Assembly: GCF_022952855.1 (NCBI RefSeq)
Contig: NZ_JALJDX010000222.1
Span: 248,001 to 312,000 of the forward strand
Reading direction: 5' to 3'
Length of the DNA: 64,000 bases
Source of the DNA: Pseudomonas sp. RGM2987
GTDB lineage: Bacteria > Pseudomonadota > Gammaproteobacteria > Pseudomonadales > Pseudomonadaceae
Shown here: piece after piece, positions 8,112-17,200 of the stretch
Layout: each line of letters begins with the position of its first letter
How positions within the stretch are numbered: the stretch's first letter is position 1
Program-made: the position numbers and the translations under genes
Notes under the pieces: generated by a model
What the model was told of the DNA's origin: nothing
Database searches by the model: none
What the model saw: only the letters and a program-made list of their open reading frames with translations

Positions 8112-8849
8112 ATGATTCCCAGCCTCGCCCCGCTGTTCACCGGTCCGCTGGCCGACCACGGTGAAAAGCTGCAACTGCGCAGCCATCCTCGGACGGATGT
8201 GCCGGCAAGCAGATTCTTCCAGCCGGGGCATTTCAACGCTTTCGTCGACGAGCTGCAGGCGCGGTACAAGACCGATGAGCGTCTGGCCCTGGTTTCGCTG
8301 TGGTCCAAGTGGTACTTCAGCACGTTCCTGGCACCGGTGATGGCGGCCAATCTGCTCCAGCAATGGGAGCTGCCACTGGCGCTCGCCGACACCGGAATCC
8401 AACTGGGCAATGACGCCAGGCCGCAGGCATTGCACTTGTCCCATGCCGGCCAGCCTTTGCCTCCCGGCACCGCCTTCGAAAGATTCCATCCCCTGATCGA
8501 GGACCATCTGGAGCCCGTCATCGAAACCCTGGTCGGTGCCTCCCGGGCATCGCCCCGGCTGTTCTGGAGCAATGCCGGCAATACCTTCGAGTTCGTCACC
8601 AGCCGTATCGACCTTCACCCGCTGGCCAACGCCCACAGCACCGCACCGGCCAGGGAAATCCTGGCCGCTCGCCTGCGCCCCGACGGGCGACGCAATCCCT
8701 TGTTCGCCCCCGTGCATTACCAGGATATCGGCGAGGACGAACCACAGCGCCTCAGGCGCATCTGCTGCATTCGCTACCGCCTTCCCGGCGTCGGCTATTG
8801 CAGCAGTTGCCCCCTCGATGAGTGCAAAGAGCAGGAGCAGCCCGTCTGA
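8112..8849 (+). CDS. FhuF-type siderophore-iron reductase
   Basis: A 245-residue protein whose last 30 residues hold the FhuF-family [2Fe-2S] ligand pattern C-C-x10-C-x2-C (CC at RRICCIRYR, then YCSSC). Upstream is the family block LVSLWSKWYFSTFLAPVMAANLL. FhuF proteins reduce ferric siderophore in the cytoplasm or at the membrane so that iron is released. The gene is divergent from mbtH and faces the 3' end of the NRPS operon, ending only 8 bases from the exporter stop. It would act after import by the FecBCDE-like system about 30 kb away. The start ATG at 8112 is the first in frame before conserved sequence. Confidence 0.85.
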   Translation: MIPSLAPLFTGPLADHGEKLQLRSHPRTDVPASRFFQPGHFNAFVDELQARYKTDERLALVSLWSKWYFSTFLAPVMAANLLQQWELPLALADTGIQLGNDARPQALHLSHAGQPLPPGTAFERFHPLIEDHLEPVIETLVGASRASPRLFWSNAGNTFEFVTSRIDLHPLANAHSTAPAREILAARLRPDGRRNPLFAPVHYQDIGEDEPQRLRRICCIRYRLPGVGYCSSCPLDECKEQEQPV

Positions 8850-8857
8850 CGGCTCCC

Positions 8858-10501
8858 CTATTTCGCCAGCTGGAAAGGGTTTTCTGCCGTTCGGTCATAG
8901 TCCACAAGATGGCCGTAATCGAGACGATAGACCCGGTCGGCCACGTCGAAATAGCGGTCATCATGGGTGATTGCGATCACCGTCTTGCCGGCCGCCTTCA
9001 ACTCCGGTAGCAGCTCGTTGTAGAACACATGGCGGAACACCGGATCCTGGTCTGCCGCCCACTCGTCGAGCAAGAACACTTCCCGGCCTTCCATCATCAG
9101 CAACAACAGCGCCAGGCGCTTGCGCTGGCCCTGGGACAACGCCGTGGTCGACAAGCGCCCGGCGGCGAACTGGACTTTATGGGCCAGTCCCAGGCGGTCC
9201 AGATAGTGGTCCACCCGATCCTCCAGCCCTTCATGATCGCCCGCCTCGCCCAGCACATCGGCGAACAGATAGAAGTCGGCAAAAATGGCCGCGAAATGCT
9301 CGCGATGCCATTCACTGGTGCTGGCATCGAGCACCACGCCATTAAGCGAAACCTTCCCCGAAGTCGGCACATAGAGCCCGGTCAGCAGCTTGGCCAACGT
9401 CGATTTACCGCTGCCATTGCCGCCGACAATGAAGATCAATTCCCCGCGACGAATCGACAGGTCGATCGGCCCCAGCTCGAAGGCGAATTCGTCACTCTGC
9501 CCCGGATAGCGGTAGCGCACGTTTGACAGGCGCAACTCGCCGAAGGGTTCTGCCGCTTGCGCAGGGGTCTTGAACTGCACCGTCTCGCCCAGCGCCAGGG
9601 CATCGATGGCTTGCAAGGCGACATGGCCACGAATGACCGCGGGAATGGCATCCAGGATCATCGAGATCGGCGTGCGCAGGAACATGATCGCCAGCACATA
9701 GCCCACCACCACCTGTTGGCTGAGCAACCCAAACCCCTGGCCGAGAAAGAACAGCGTACCGATGAGCACGAACACCAGCAGTGTCGTCCAGTTCAGGTTC
9801 ACCGCCCATAGGGTGTCGGCACGCACCGACGCATCCAGCGAGGCCCGGGCGATGGGTTCGAGCTTGTGCTCATAGAGCAAGTGCCGGCGTTCCCGGCTCA
9901 GGCCCAACTCGCAGCGACCCTGGATGGCAGCCTCGAATTGCTCGGTCAACTGGTCGTCCTGGCGGCGTACGGCCTGCATCAAGGCCTTGACCTTGCGCCC
10001 GAGCAACACATCAAGCCCTACCCCCAAGGCAATCACACCGAGGGTCAGGAAGAAGAACGGCAGGCTCAGCCACGCCATGTAGGCAAGCCCGGCCAGCAAC
10101 AACAGACCGTTGTACAGGGAGATCGGAAGCTGCTTGAACGCCGTGGCAACAGTGGTCACGTCCTTGGTCAGCGCGTTGTAGATACGCGGGCTGCCGAGCC
10201 GCTCGATGCGTTCGAGTGCAGTGCCCAACACCTTGCCCACCAGCCGCAGGCGCAACTGGTAAACCAGGCGATGCCCGATCTGCACCAGCAACCATTGCGA
10301 CGTGATACCACTGAGGAACAACAGGATCAGCAAGCCACCGAACAGCAGCAAACCGCGGCCGATATCATCCAGGCCATGCTCCAGGCTGCGGTTGATGTAG
10401 CCGATCAGGCCGATACTGGTGGCCGCGCTCAAGGCGCTGCTCAGGATCGCCAGCAAGATGCGCCATCGAGCGTCATGCAGCAGTTCTTTCAATAGGATCA
10501 T
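8858..10501 (-). CDS. Cyclic-peptide/siderophore ABC exporter (PvdE/SyrD family)
   Basis: A 547-residue half-transporter. About six hydrophobic helices lie in residues 1-300 and an ATPase in 330-547 with Walker A GGNGSGKST, signature LSQGQRKRLALLLLM and Walker B VFLLDEWAADQDP, the DEWAADQDP form being characteristic of PvdE/SyrD/YojI. PvdE exports acylated pyoverdine precursor to the periplasm. The ATG at 10501 overlaps the TGA of the last NRPS gene by four bases (ATGA), so it is translationally coupled and ends the operon. It probably moves the finished or immature lipopeptide to the periplasm. No MacAB/OpmQ-like outer pump is seen in the window, so export across the outer membrane must use genes elsewhere. 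Confidence 0.9.
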   Translation of the reverse strand: MILLKELLHDARWRILLAILSSALSAATSIGLIGYINRSLEHGLDDIGRGLLLFGGLLILLFLSGITSQWLLVQIGHRLVYQLRLRLVGKVLGTALERIERLGSPRIYNALTKDVTTVATAFKQLPISLYNGLLLLAGLAYMAWLSLPFFFLTLGVIALGVGLDVLLGRKVKALMQAVRRQDDQLTEQFEAAIQGRCELGLSRERRHLLYEHKLEPIARASLDASVRADTLWAVNLNWTTLLVFVLIGTLFFLGQGFGLLSQQVVVGYVLAIMFLRTPISMILDAIPAVIRGHVALQAIDALALGETVQFKTPAQAAEPFGELRLSNVRYRYPGQSDEFAFELGPIDLSIRRGELIFIVGGNGSGKSTLAKLLTGLYVPTSGKVSLNGVVLDASTSEWHREHFAAIFADFYLFADVLGEAGDHEGLEDRVDHYLDRLGLAHKVQFAAGRLSTTALSQGQRKRLALLLLMMEGREVFLLDEWAADQDPVFRHVFYNELLPELKAAGKTVIAITHDDRYFDVADRVYRLDYGHLVDYDRTAENPFQLAK

Positions 10502-13500
10502 GGGGCAGACACCACCTTGGCAGAGGTTTCCAACAGTAACGGCAGCAGGCTTTCGACCAGTCGCGGCTCACCGAGCATCTCATGATGACCCACGTCCAGC
10601 GTCCACTGGCGAACAGCGTGCCGAGTATACGCTTGCCACGGGGCCCGCAAGTCGGCATGGGCATTGCCGCGCCAGAGCCACAGCGGTACATCGACGGTGG
10701 GCAAGGCCTGTTCATACAAACCCATCTTGATCGCCCGATACTGCGCCAATAGCCTGAGCAAATCAGCATCGGCGGCGTCCCATTGCAGATGCGCACGCAC
10801 CTGGGCGTCGTCGAGCAAGCGGGCAACCCCCTCGGCGTAGTCATGCCCGGCCAACAGGCCTGTCAAACGCTCACGCAGCGACTCACCCATGGGCTGGGCA
10901 TGGCTGCGGCAGTAGAAAGCGAAGTCGGCAATCAACTGGCCCGCCTCATCGCCCTCACCCGCCAGGCTGCGCTGCGCATCGTGATCGAGGACCACGAGCC
11001 CTTCGACGCTAAAGCCGTTGGCTTGAAGATGGGGGATCAGCAGCAACGCCAGTCGCGACGCAAGGCTCCAGCCCAGCAGCACCAACGGGCGCTGTTTCAG
11101 TTGAACGGGAATGCTCGCCACGTACTGTTGCAACAACGCCTCCATGTCGCCCTCGCCCCACCCCTTTTCCAGGGCAGCCAGGCCAAAGACGGCGACTTTG
11201 CCGTCGAGGTTGTCCAGCAGCGGCTGATACGCCTGCAGATGCCCTTGCGCACCGTGCACCAGCAGCAAGGCCGGCGCATGTTCATCCGCGTCCTGCAAGA
11301 CTTTCCAGGGGCCGCCGCTCTCGCGGTTGTCCAGCCCTTGGACCAGGTCACGCACGGTATGCCGCTCGAACAATAGGTTGGTCGGCAACTCGAGAGACAG
11401 GCGCTCGCGAATCAGCGATACCACTTTGATCGCCGCCAGGGAATGTCCACCGACATTGAAGAAGTGGTCGGTCACGCCCAGTTCGTCAACCCCGAGCACC
11501 TCGCACCAGATGGCCAGGACGGCGGTTTCCAGCTCGCCGACAGGTGCCACGCGGGTGCTCTGCAAGCGCTGCCGGGCACGTTCGAGCAGGCTCTTGCGAT
11601 CCAGCTTGCCATTGCTGTTCAGGGGCAGCGTCCTGAGCGCAAGGATCGCGCTGGGCAGCATGTAGTCCGGTAGCTGGCGAGCCAGGGCGGCGCCCAGATG
11701 ATCGGTGGTCTGCAACACGGCCTCGTCCCTGACCACGAACGCCAGCAAGCGGGCATGGTCACCTTCACCGTCCAGCAAGACAGCGGCCTGCGCCACGCCC
11801 GGCTGGGCCAACAACGCCTGTTCGACTTCCGCCAGCTCCAGGCGGAACCCGCGGATTTTCACCTGCTGATCGTTGCGCCCGAGCACGCGCAGCGCACCAT
11901 CGGCCTGGCGCAAGGCCAGATCACCGGTGCGATACAGGCGGCTGCCGCTGAGCGGATCGACCCCAAAGGCACTGCTGCCGGCACCGCCCACATAACCGCG
12001 CCCGACACTGGCGCCACTGATGCACAACTCCCCGGCCTGGCCGGGAGGCACCGGTCGTTGCTGCTCATCGAGCAGGTGGATACGGTTATCGCCCAAGACT
12101 TGATTCAAGGCAATGCCACTCGCGCCCTGATCGATATCGATCGCCCGCCACAACACCCCCACGGTGGTTTCGGTCGGACCGTAATGGTTGTACAGGCGAC
12201 AGGCTGGTTTGGCCTGGGCCAGACGACTGAGCAAATGCTCACTGACCGGCTCTCCGCCCAGGACCAGGACGCGGCGTGGAAGAACCGCGTCGGTCGCGTG
12301 TTCGCCCATCAGGGCCACAAGGTGCGAAGGGACAATCTTGAGCACGTCCAACGGGTAGCGCTCAAGCTCCTCGGCAAATGCCCGCGCATCCGTCACGGTG
12401 GACTGCTCCAGCACATGCACGCAACCGCCCTGCAACCAGGCCGGAAACAGCACGGTGTTGCCGAGGTCCGCCAGCAGCGAGGACACCAGCCCATAATGCC
12501 CGCCCTCGGGCAACTGCAGCGCGCGGGTCACTTGTGTGACGTAATGGCGCAATTGTCCTTGCTCGATCTGCACACCCTTGGGCTTGCCACTGGTACCCGA
12601 GGTATAGAGCACGTAGGCCAGGTCTTGCGCGGTGCCCGGCACCGGCGTATCGAACACCGGCCCGATGGATGCCTGCGACCAGCACAGCGTATCGACCGGG
12701 GTATCGGGCAGCAGCCCTTCCAGGTGCAGCAACAGCGCTGGTCGGGCATCCTCGATGATGCCGGCCAGACGCAGCGGTGGTTGTTGCGGATCCAGCGGCA
12801 GATAGGCCGCACCGGCCTTGAAGCAGGCCAGCATCGCGATCAACATCTGCGCCCCGCGCGGCAAATACAGGCCGACCACCTGCTCACGGCCGACGCCGGC
12901 CTGACGCAGGCTGCCGGCAACACGATCGCTCAGGGCATCGAGTTCGGCATAGGAGAATATCTGCTCGGCATAACGCAGCGCCGGCCGATCCGGTTGTGTC
13001 CGCGCGTGTTCACGCAGGGTGGCGACGATATCGAGATCCGGCGCCAGGGCCGGACGGATCGGCACCGCCGACAGTTCCTCGGGCATGTGGCAGTCGACGC
13101 CCTGGATGAGGCCGTTGGGCGACCGCACCAATTGCTCGAGCCAATGGCCGAAGCGCTTGAGCAACACCTGCATCTGCTTTTCACGGTACAGCCCATCATC
13201 GTAGGCCAGCACCAGTTCCGCGCTGCCCTGGGCGTCGAGTGTCAGCTGCAATTGCAGTTCGACCGGGGTGTCGAAGGACAGGACCTGCACACCTTGCAGC
13301 AACGGTGCATGGACAACACGCAGCCCTGCCTGGAAGCTGGCACGCCAGTCGGGCAACAACTGGGCCTGGCCCACATACTCCTGCCAGGCCACCGCGTTTT
13401 CCAGTTGCCGTGCCAATGGCCGCGCCAGGTTGATCCAGGTGCTGTGCTCGGACATCCGCACCGTCATCGGCAGGGTCTGCTCGAACAGCCCGAAGGCGCC

Positions 13501-14286
13501 CGACAGCTCTTCATAGTCATCACGAGGATCGTGCTGCAAACCCAACTGGCCGTCCTGCTGCCCATTGAGCCTGCCCAGCAACGCACCCCAGGCGGCCAGG
13601 ACCAGCGGCTCGACCGCCAGGCCTTCGCGCTCGGCCAGGGCCTTCAACGCCGCCGGCAGTGTCGGTGCAAGCGTCAGCCGGACCACGGCATGCTTGCCGC
13701 TGGCGATGCCATAACGTTCGATCAAACGCATGCCCGGCACTTCCTGCAAGGCCTGGTTACGCCAGAACTGCACGCCCTGCTCGGCATCTTCGTCCAGTTG
13801 CAGGCCGTTGATCCATTCGACGTATTCGCCGTACTGCATGGGTTCGGCGTCCAATGGCGCGGCGCGCCCCAGCAATTGTTCCTGCAACTGGATCAGGCTG
13901 CGCTGATCCAGCGAATACACCGGCACCGCCAAAAGCAGCCAATCGTCGAGCAGCCAGGCCAACACATCGGGCTGCTCGGTCAGGCAACGCTGCTGGGCGT
14001 CGCGCAGCCATGTCTGCTCATTCTGCGTGTCACTCGAGCGCCCCTGACGCCAGTCCAGGCGCAACTCGAAGGGCTCGACCACGCGCTGGCGCAAGCCCGT
14101 GGCGCCGACCGGGCGCTGATAGCGCAGGCGCAACGCTTGATGCTGCTGGAGGCCGTCACGCAGGCGCTGCTCGACAATGCCTTCAGGCACGCCGGTCAGT
14201 TGCATCCGGACCCAGCGCCAGGCTTGCGGATTGGCCTGGGCCAGTTGCTTTTGTTGGGGTGAAAGCGTGAGTCCGAGGTCCATCAT
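10498..14286 (-). CDS. NRPS, terminal module: degenerate C-like (interface?) - A(Asp) - T - TE
   Basis: A 1262-residue NRPS. Residues 1-420 have the condensation fold, but where HHxxxDG should be the sequence is PVYSLDQ (122-128): both histidines are absent, so it should not condense. Residues about 430-905 are an adenylation domain (YVLYTSGTSGKPKG, NHYGPTETTVG, YRTGDLA) with hand-read code DLTKVGHVGK, the aspartate type. A thiolation domain (VGGHSLAA) follows at about 925-1000, then a thioesterase (VHGAQGH, nucleophile GWSLA, VVLDHD, GHHEML) to the end. The previous NRPS ends in an intact C domain plus a TauD hydroxylase. The likely reading is that this lets that C domain form the bond while the dead domain here docks the hydroxylase, as proposed for siderophore interface domains. 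The TE releases the product. Start ATG 14286 overlaps the upstream stop by four bases. Confidence 0.88.
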   Translation of the reverse strand: MMDLGLTLSPQQKQLAQANPQAWRWVRMQLTGVPEGIVEQRLRDGLQQHQALRLRYQRPVGATGLRQRVVEPFELRLDWRQGRSSDTQNEQTWLRDAQQRCLTEQPDVLAWLLDDWLLLAVPVYSLDQRSLIQLQEQLLGRAAPLDAEPMQYGEYVEWINGLQLDEDAEQGVQFWRNQALQEVPGMRLIERYGIASGKHAVVRLTLAPTLPAALKALAEREGLAVEPLVLAAWGALLGRLNGQQDGQLGLQHDPRDDYEELSGAFGLFEQTLPMTVRMSEHSTWINLARPLARQLENAVAWQEYVGQAQLLPDWRASFQAGLRVVHAPLLQGVQVLSFDTPVELQLQLTLDAQGSAELVLAYDDGLYREKQMQVLLKRFGHWLEQLVRSPNGLIQGVDCHMPEELSAVPIRPALAPDLDIVATLREHARTQPDRPALRYAEQIFSYAELDALSDRVAGSLRQAGVGREQVVGLYLPRGAQMLIAMLACFKAGAAYLPLDPQQPPLRLAGIIEDARPALLLHLEGLLPDTPVDTLCWSQASIGPVFDTPVPGTAQDLAYVLYTSGTSGKPKGVQIEQGQLRHYVTQVTRALQLPEGGHYGLVSSLLADLGNTVLFPAWLQGGCVHVLEQSTVTDARAFAEELERYPLDVLKIVPSHLVALMGEHATDAVLPRRVLVLGGEPVSEHLLSRLAQAKPACRLYNHYGPTETTVGVLWRAIDIDQGASGIALNQVLGDNRIHLLDEQQRPVPPGQAGELCISGASVGRGYVGGAGSSAFGVDPLSGSRLYRTGDLALRQADGALRVLGRNDQQVKIRGFRLELAEVEQALLAQPGVAQAAVLLDGEGDHARLLAFVVRDEAVLQTTDHLGAALARQLPDYMLPSAILALRTLPLNSNGKLDRKSLLERARQRLQSTRVAPVGELETAVLAIWCEVLGVDELGVTDHFFNVGGHSLAAIKVVSLIRERLSLELPTNLLFERHTVRDLVQGLDNRESGGPWKVLQDADEHAPALLLVHGAQGHLQAYQPLLDNLDGKVAVFGLAALEKGWGEGDMEALLQQYVASIPVQLKQRPLVLLGWSLASRLALLLIPHLQANGFSVEGLVVLDHDAQRSLAGEGDEAGQLIADFAFYCRSHAQPMGESLRERLTGLLAGHDYAEGVARLLDDAQVRAHLQWDAADADLLRLLAQYRAIKMGLYEQALPTVDVPLWLWRGNAHADLRAPWQAYTRHAVRQWTLDVGHHEMLGEPRLVESLLPLLLETSAKVVSAP

Positions 14287-17200
14287 GATTCCAACTCTGC
14301 GTGTGTCTGTTCGGTCTGCGCCGGCGCAGCCATCACCTGGTCACGACCATAGATCTCCCCCATGGCCACCACAATCTTGCGCTCGCCCTCGAACGGGTCC
14401 CGGGCGTGGGCCGCCATCATGTTATCGAGCATGACCACATCTCCCTGCTGCCAATCGAAACGCACGGCACACCGCTCGTAAGCGGTGTTGATAGCCTCGA
14501 TAGCCTCCGGTTCAAGTTCCGAACCGTCACCGTAGAACACCTGACGGGGCATCGAGGCTTCACCGTCGCGCAAGAACTGCTCGCGCACGTCAGCATCGAG
14601 AAAGGCCGGGTGATAAAGCTGGATCTGATTGAAGAAACTCTCCTCGCCCGTCAAGGGGTGCAGGATGACCGCCGGACACACCTGACGGGTGTGCAGATCG
14701 TTGGCCCCGCGCCACTGGAACTCGATGTTGCTCTCACGGCAGATCCGTTCAACGTCGGCCCGCTCTTCAGTCTGGAAGAAATGCTGCCAACTGACATCCA
14801 GGCTGGTACTGAAATTACGCACGTACATCAGCTGTTTGCGTCGCAGGTTGGCTTGCAGCCAGGCCGGCAGTTCACGGTAGACCTGACGGCTGTCGACAAT
14901 CGGGGTCGCGCCACCCGACGTGGCCGGGATCTGGCAGTAAAACCACTGCCGACGCGGCCAGCGATGCTGATGGGCACTCTCGTTGTGGAACAGGATCATC
15001 CGGTCCTTGGGATAGGGCGTGGATTTGTAGATGTTCTTGCCACCCTCTTCCTTCGGCAGGTCGCCGTACTGACCATACAGCTGCGGGCACAGGGCCTGGC
15101 AGAACGCTTCGAAAGCCGCCGGGGTCGGCAGATCGAAACCTCGGAAGACTATGCCACCGTGGTCGAGCAGCCAGCTTTCGACCTTCTCGCGGTGGGCTTG
15201 CGCCCAGATGGCCGGCGCCAGTTCGCGGTCACGCAGTTGAATCGACAAGGGGAACTTGGAGCCTTCGCGCAGCGGTCGGGCTTCGAAGGGCTCGCGAGTG
15301 ACAGGCGACCCGCTCTGGCGCATCTTGCCCAATTTGCTCATTTTGCGTTGCAGCGGGTTGTCCGTGGACATGGCGGCAGCTCCTCCTGGAGTCTTGATCA
15401 GGGTATCGATTGGGTTGTCGGGCGCACCAAGAGCCATGTCCAGCAGCGTTTGGAAGGCATCGCGCAGGCGTTCAACCGTGGCCTGGCGAAACAGGCTGGT
15501 GCGATACACCCAACGCAGATTGATTACGTCGCCGTCTTCGCTGGCGAACAGGGCCATGTCGAACTTGGAATGGTGCTGCTCGCCCGTCAGTGGCTCGACC
15601 TGCAAGTTGCCGAGCTGGCGTTGTTGGCGCGGCGTGTTATCGAGCACGAACAAGGTCTGCAACAGTGGATGGACATTCGCCACCCGTGGCAGCTCCAGGC
15701 ATTCGACGACACGTTCGAACGGCGTGTCTTGCCAGGCAAACGCTTGCAGGCAGACTTCCCGGACCTGCTGCGCTTGCTCACGCAAACTCAGCTCCGGTTG
15801 CAGGCGGATACGCAAGGCCAGCAGATTGACGAAGAAGCCGATCAGTGACTCGGTGGCGGGATGCTCGCGGTTGGCCACGTCCGTGCCGATGACCAGGTCG
15901 CGCCCTTGGGTTTCGCGCTGCAACACGGCGGCGTAACAGGTCAGCAACAGCATGAACGGTGACGTTGCGCTGTCTTGCGCAAACGCCTCCAACCGGCCAA
16001 CCGTCGTCGCCGGCAACTGGAAGTCCAGCGCCGCCCCGATGCCACTGTCACGCTCCGGGCGTGGAAAATCGAACGGCAGCGGCACTTGCGCGGGAATGCC
16101 GGCCAGGGCCTGTCGCCAGAAGTCCAGGCCTTCACGCTGACGCCGCTGTACCGCGGCGGAGCCTTGCCATACCGCGTAGTCGACGTATTGGATCGCCAGC
16201 TCATCTTGTGGCGGCAGGACACCTGCGCTGTAGGCCTCGTAACCCTGGATCAGCTCATCGACCAGCACGGCGCCGGACCAGCCGTCCGAAGCAATGTGGT
16301 GCATGACCAGTTGCAGCACATGGTCCTGCTCACCTAGACGGTACAGGACCGCCCGCAGCGGTGCCTCGCCGGCGAGGTTGAACGGTCGCAGCGCAACATC
16401 GCGGGCAGCGACCGGCCATTGCGCCGCGCTCGACACGATCACTGGCAACGCCACCGACAGCTGTTCGTGGATCCGCTGGTACAACTCGCCGCCACGCTGG
16501 TGATAGGTGGTGCGTAAGATCGCATGGCGCTCCACCAGCCGTTGCAATGAACGCTCCAGGGCCTGGCAGTCCAGTGGCCCGCGCAGGCGCACGTTGCTGC
16601 TCATGTTGAAGCTGCTGTCAGCCAGATCCAGCTGCTGCATCAACCAGACCCGTTGCTGCGCCGAGGACAAGGGCTGATCAATCTGTCTATCGACGCGAGG
16701 GATTTGCAACGAAGCCAGGTCCAGGTGAGGCGCAAGCCCCTCGATGCGCTGCGCCAGGTCCGCCAGCACAGGTGTTTCGAACAGCCAGCGCAACGGCACT
16801 TCAAGGCCTTTCTCGCGCAAGCGTGCACGCACTTGGGCCGCCATCAGCGAATGTCCGCCCAACTGGAAAAAGTGCCCATCGGCAGGGATCCGTGGTTGGT
16901 TCAACACCGCTCCCCAGACCTCGGCCAGCAATGTCTCGCTGGCCGTCAGCGCACGCTGGACGACGCCAGCACCGCTGACGTCCAACTGCAGCCGTGGCAG
17001 TTGCTTGCGATCCACTTTGCCGTTGGTATTGAGGGGCAGTTGTTCCAGCGCCAGCAGATGCGTCGGCAACATGTAGGCCGGCAAACGGGCCTGCAAATAG
17101 CTGCGGATCGCGGCTTCGTCAGGTGGGTTAGCGGTACTGGCGACCCAGAAAGCGGCCAGATGCTCGCCCTGCACGGCCACGACCGCCTGCAATAAATCGG

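Noticed and set aside
11698..14262. Plus-strand open frame of 854 codons antisense to the terminal NRPS
   Set aside because: It mirrors the NRPS in a GC-rich region, has biased low-complexity His/Gln/Arg composition, no ribosome-binding site and no recognisable domain.
14283..14286. Junction of the last two NRPS genes considered a frameshifted single gene
   Set aside because: The four-base ATGA overlap is a normal translational coupling, repeated at several other junctions in the operon and importer.
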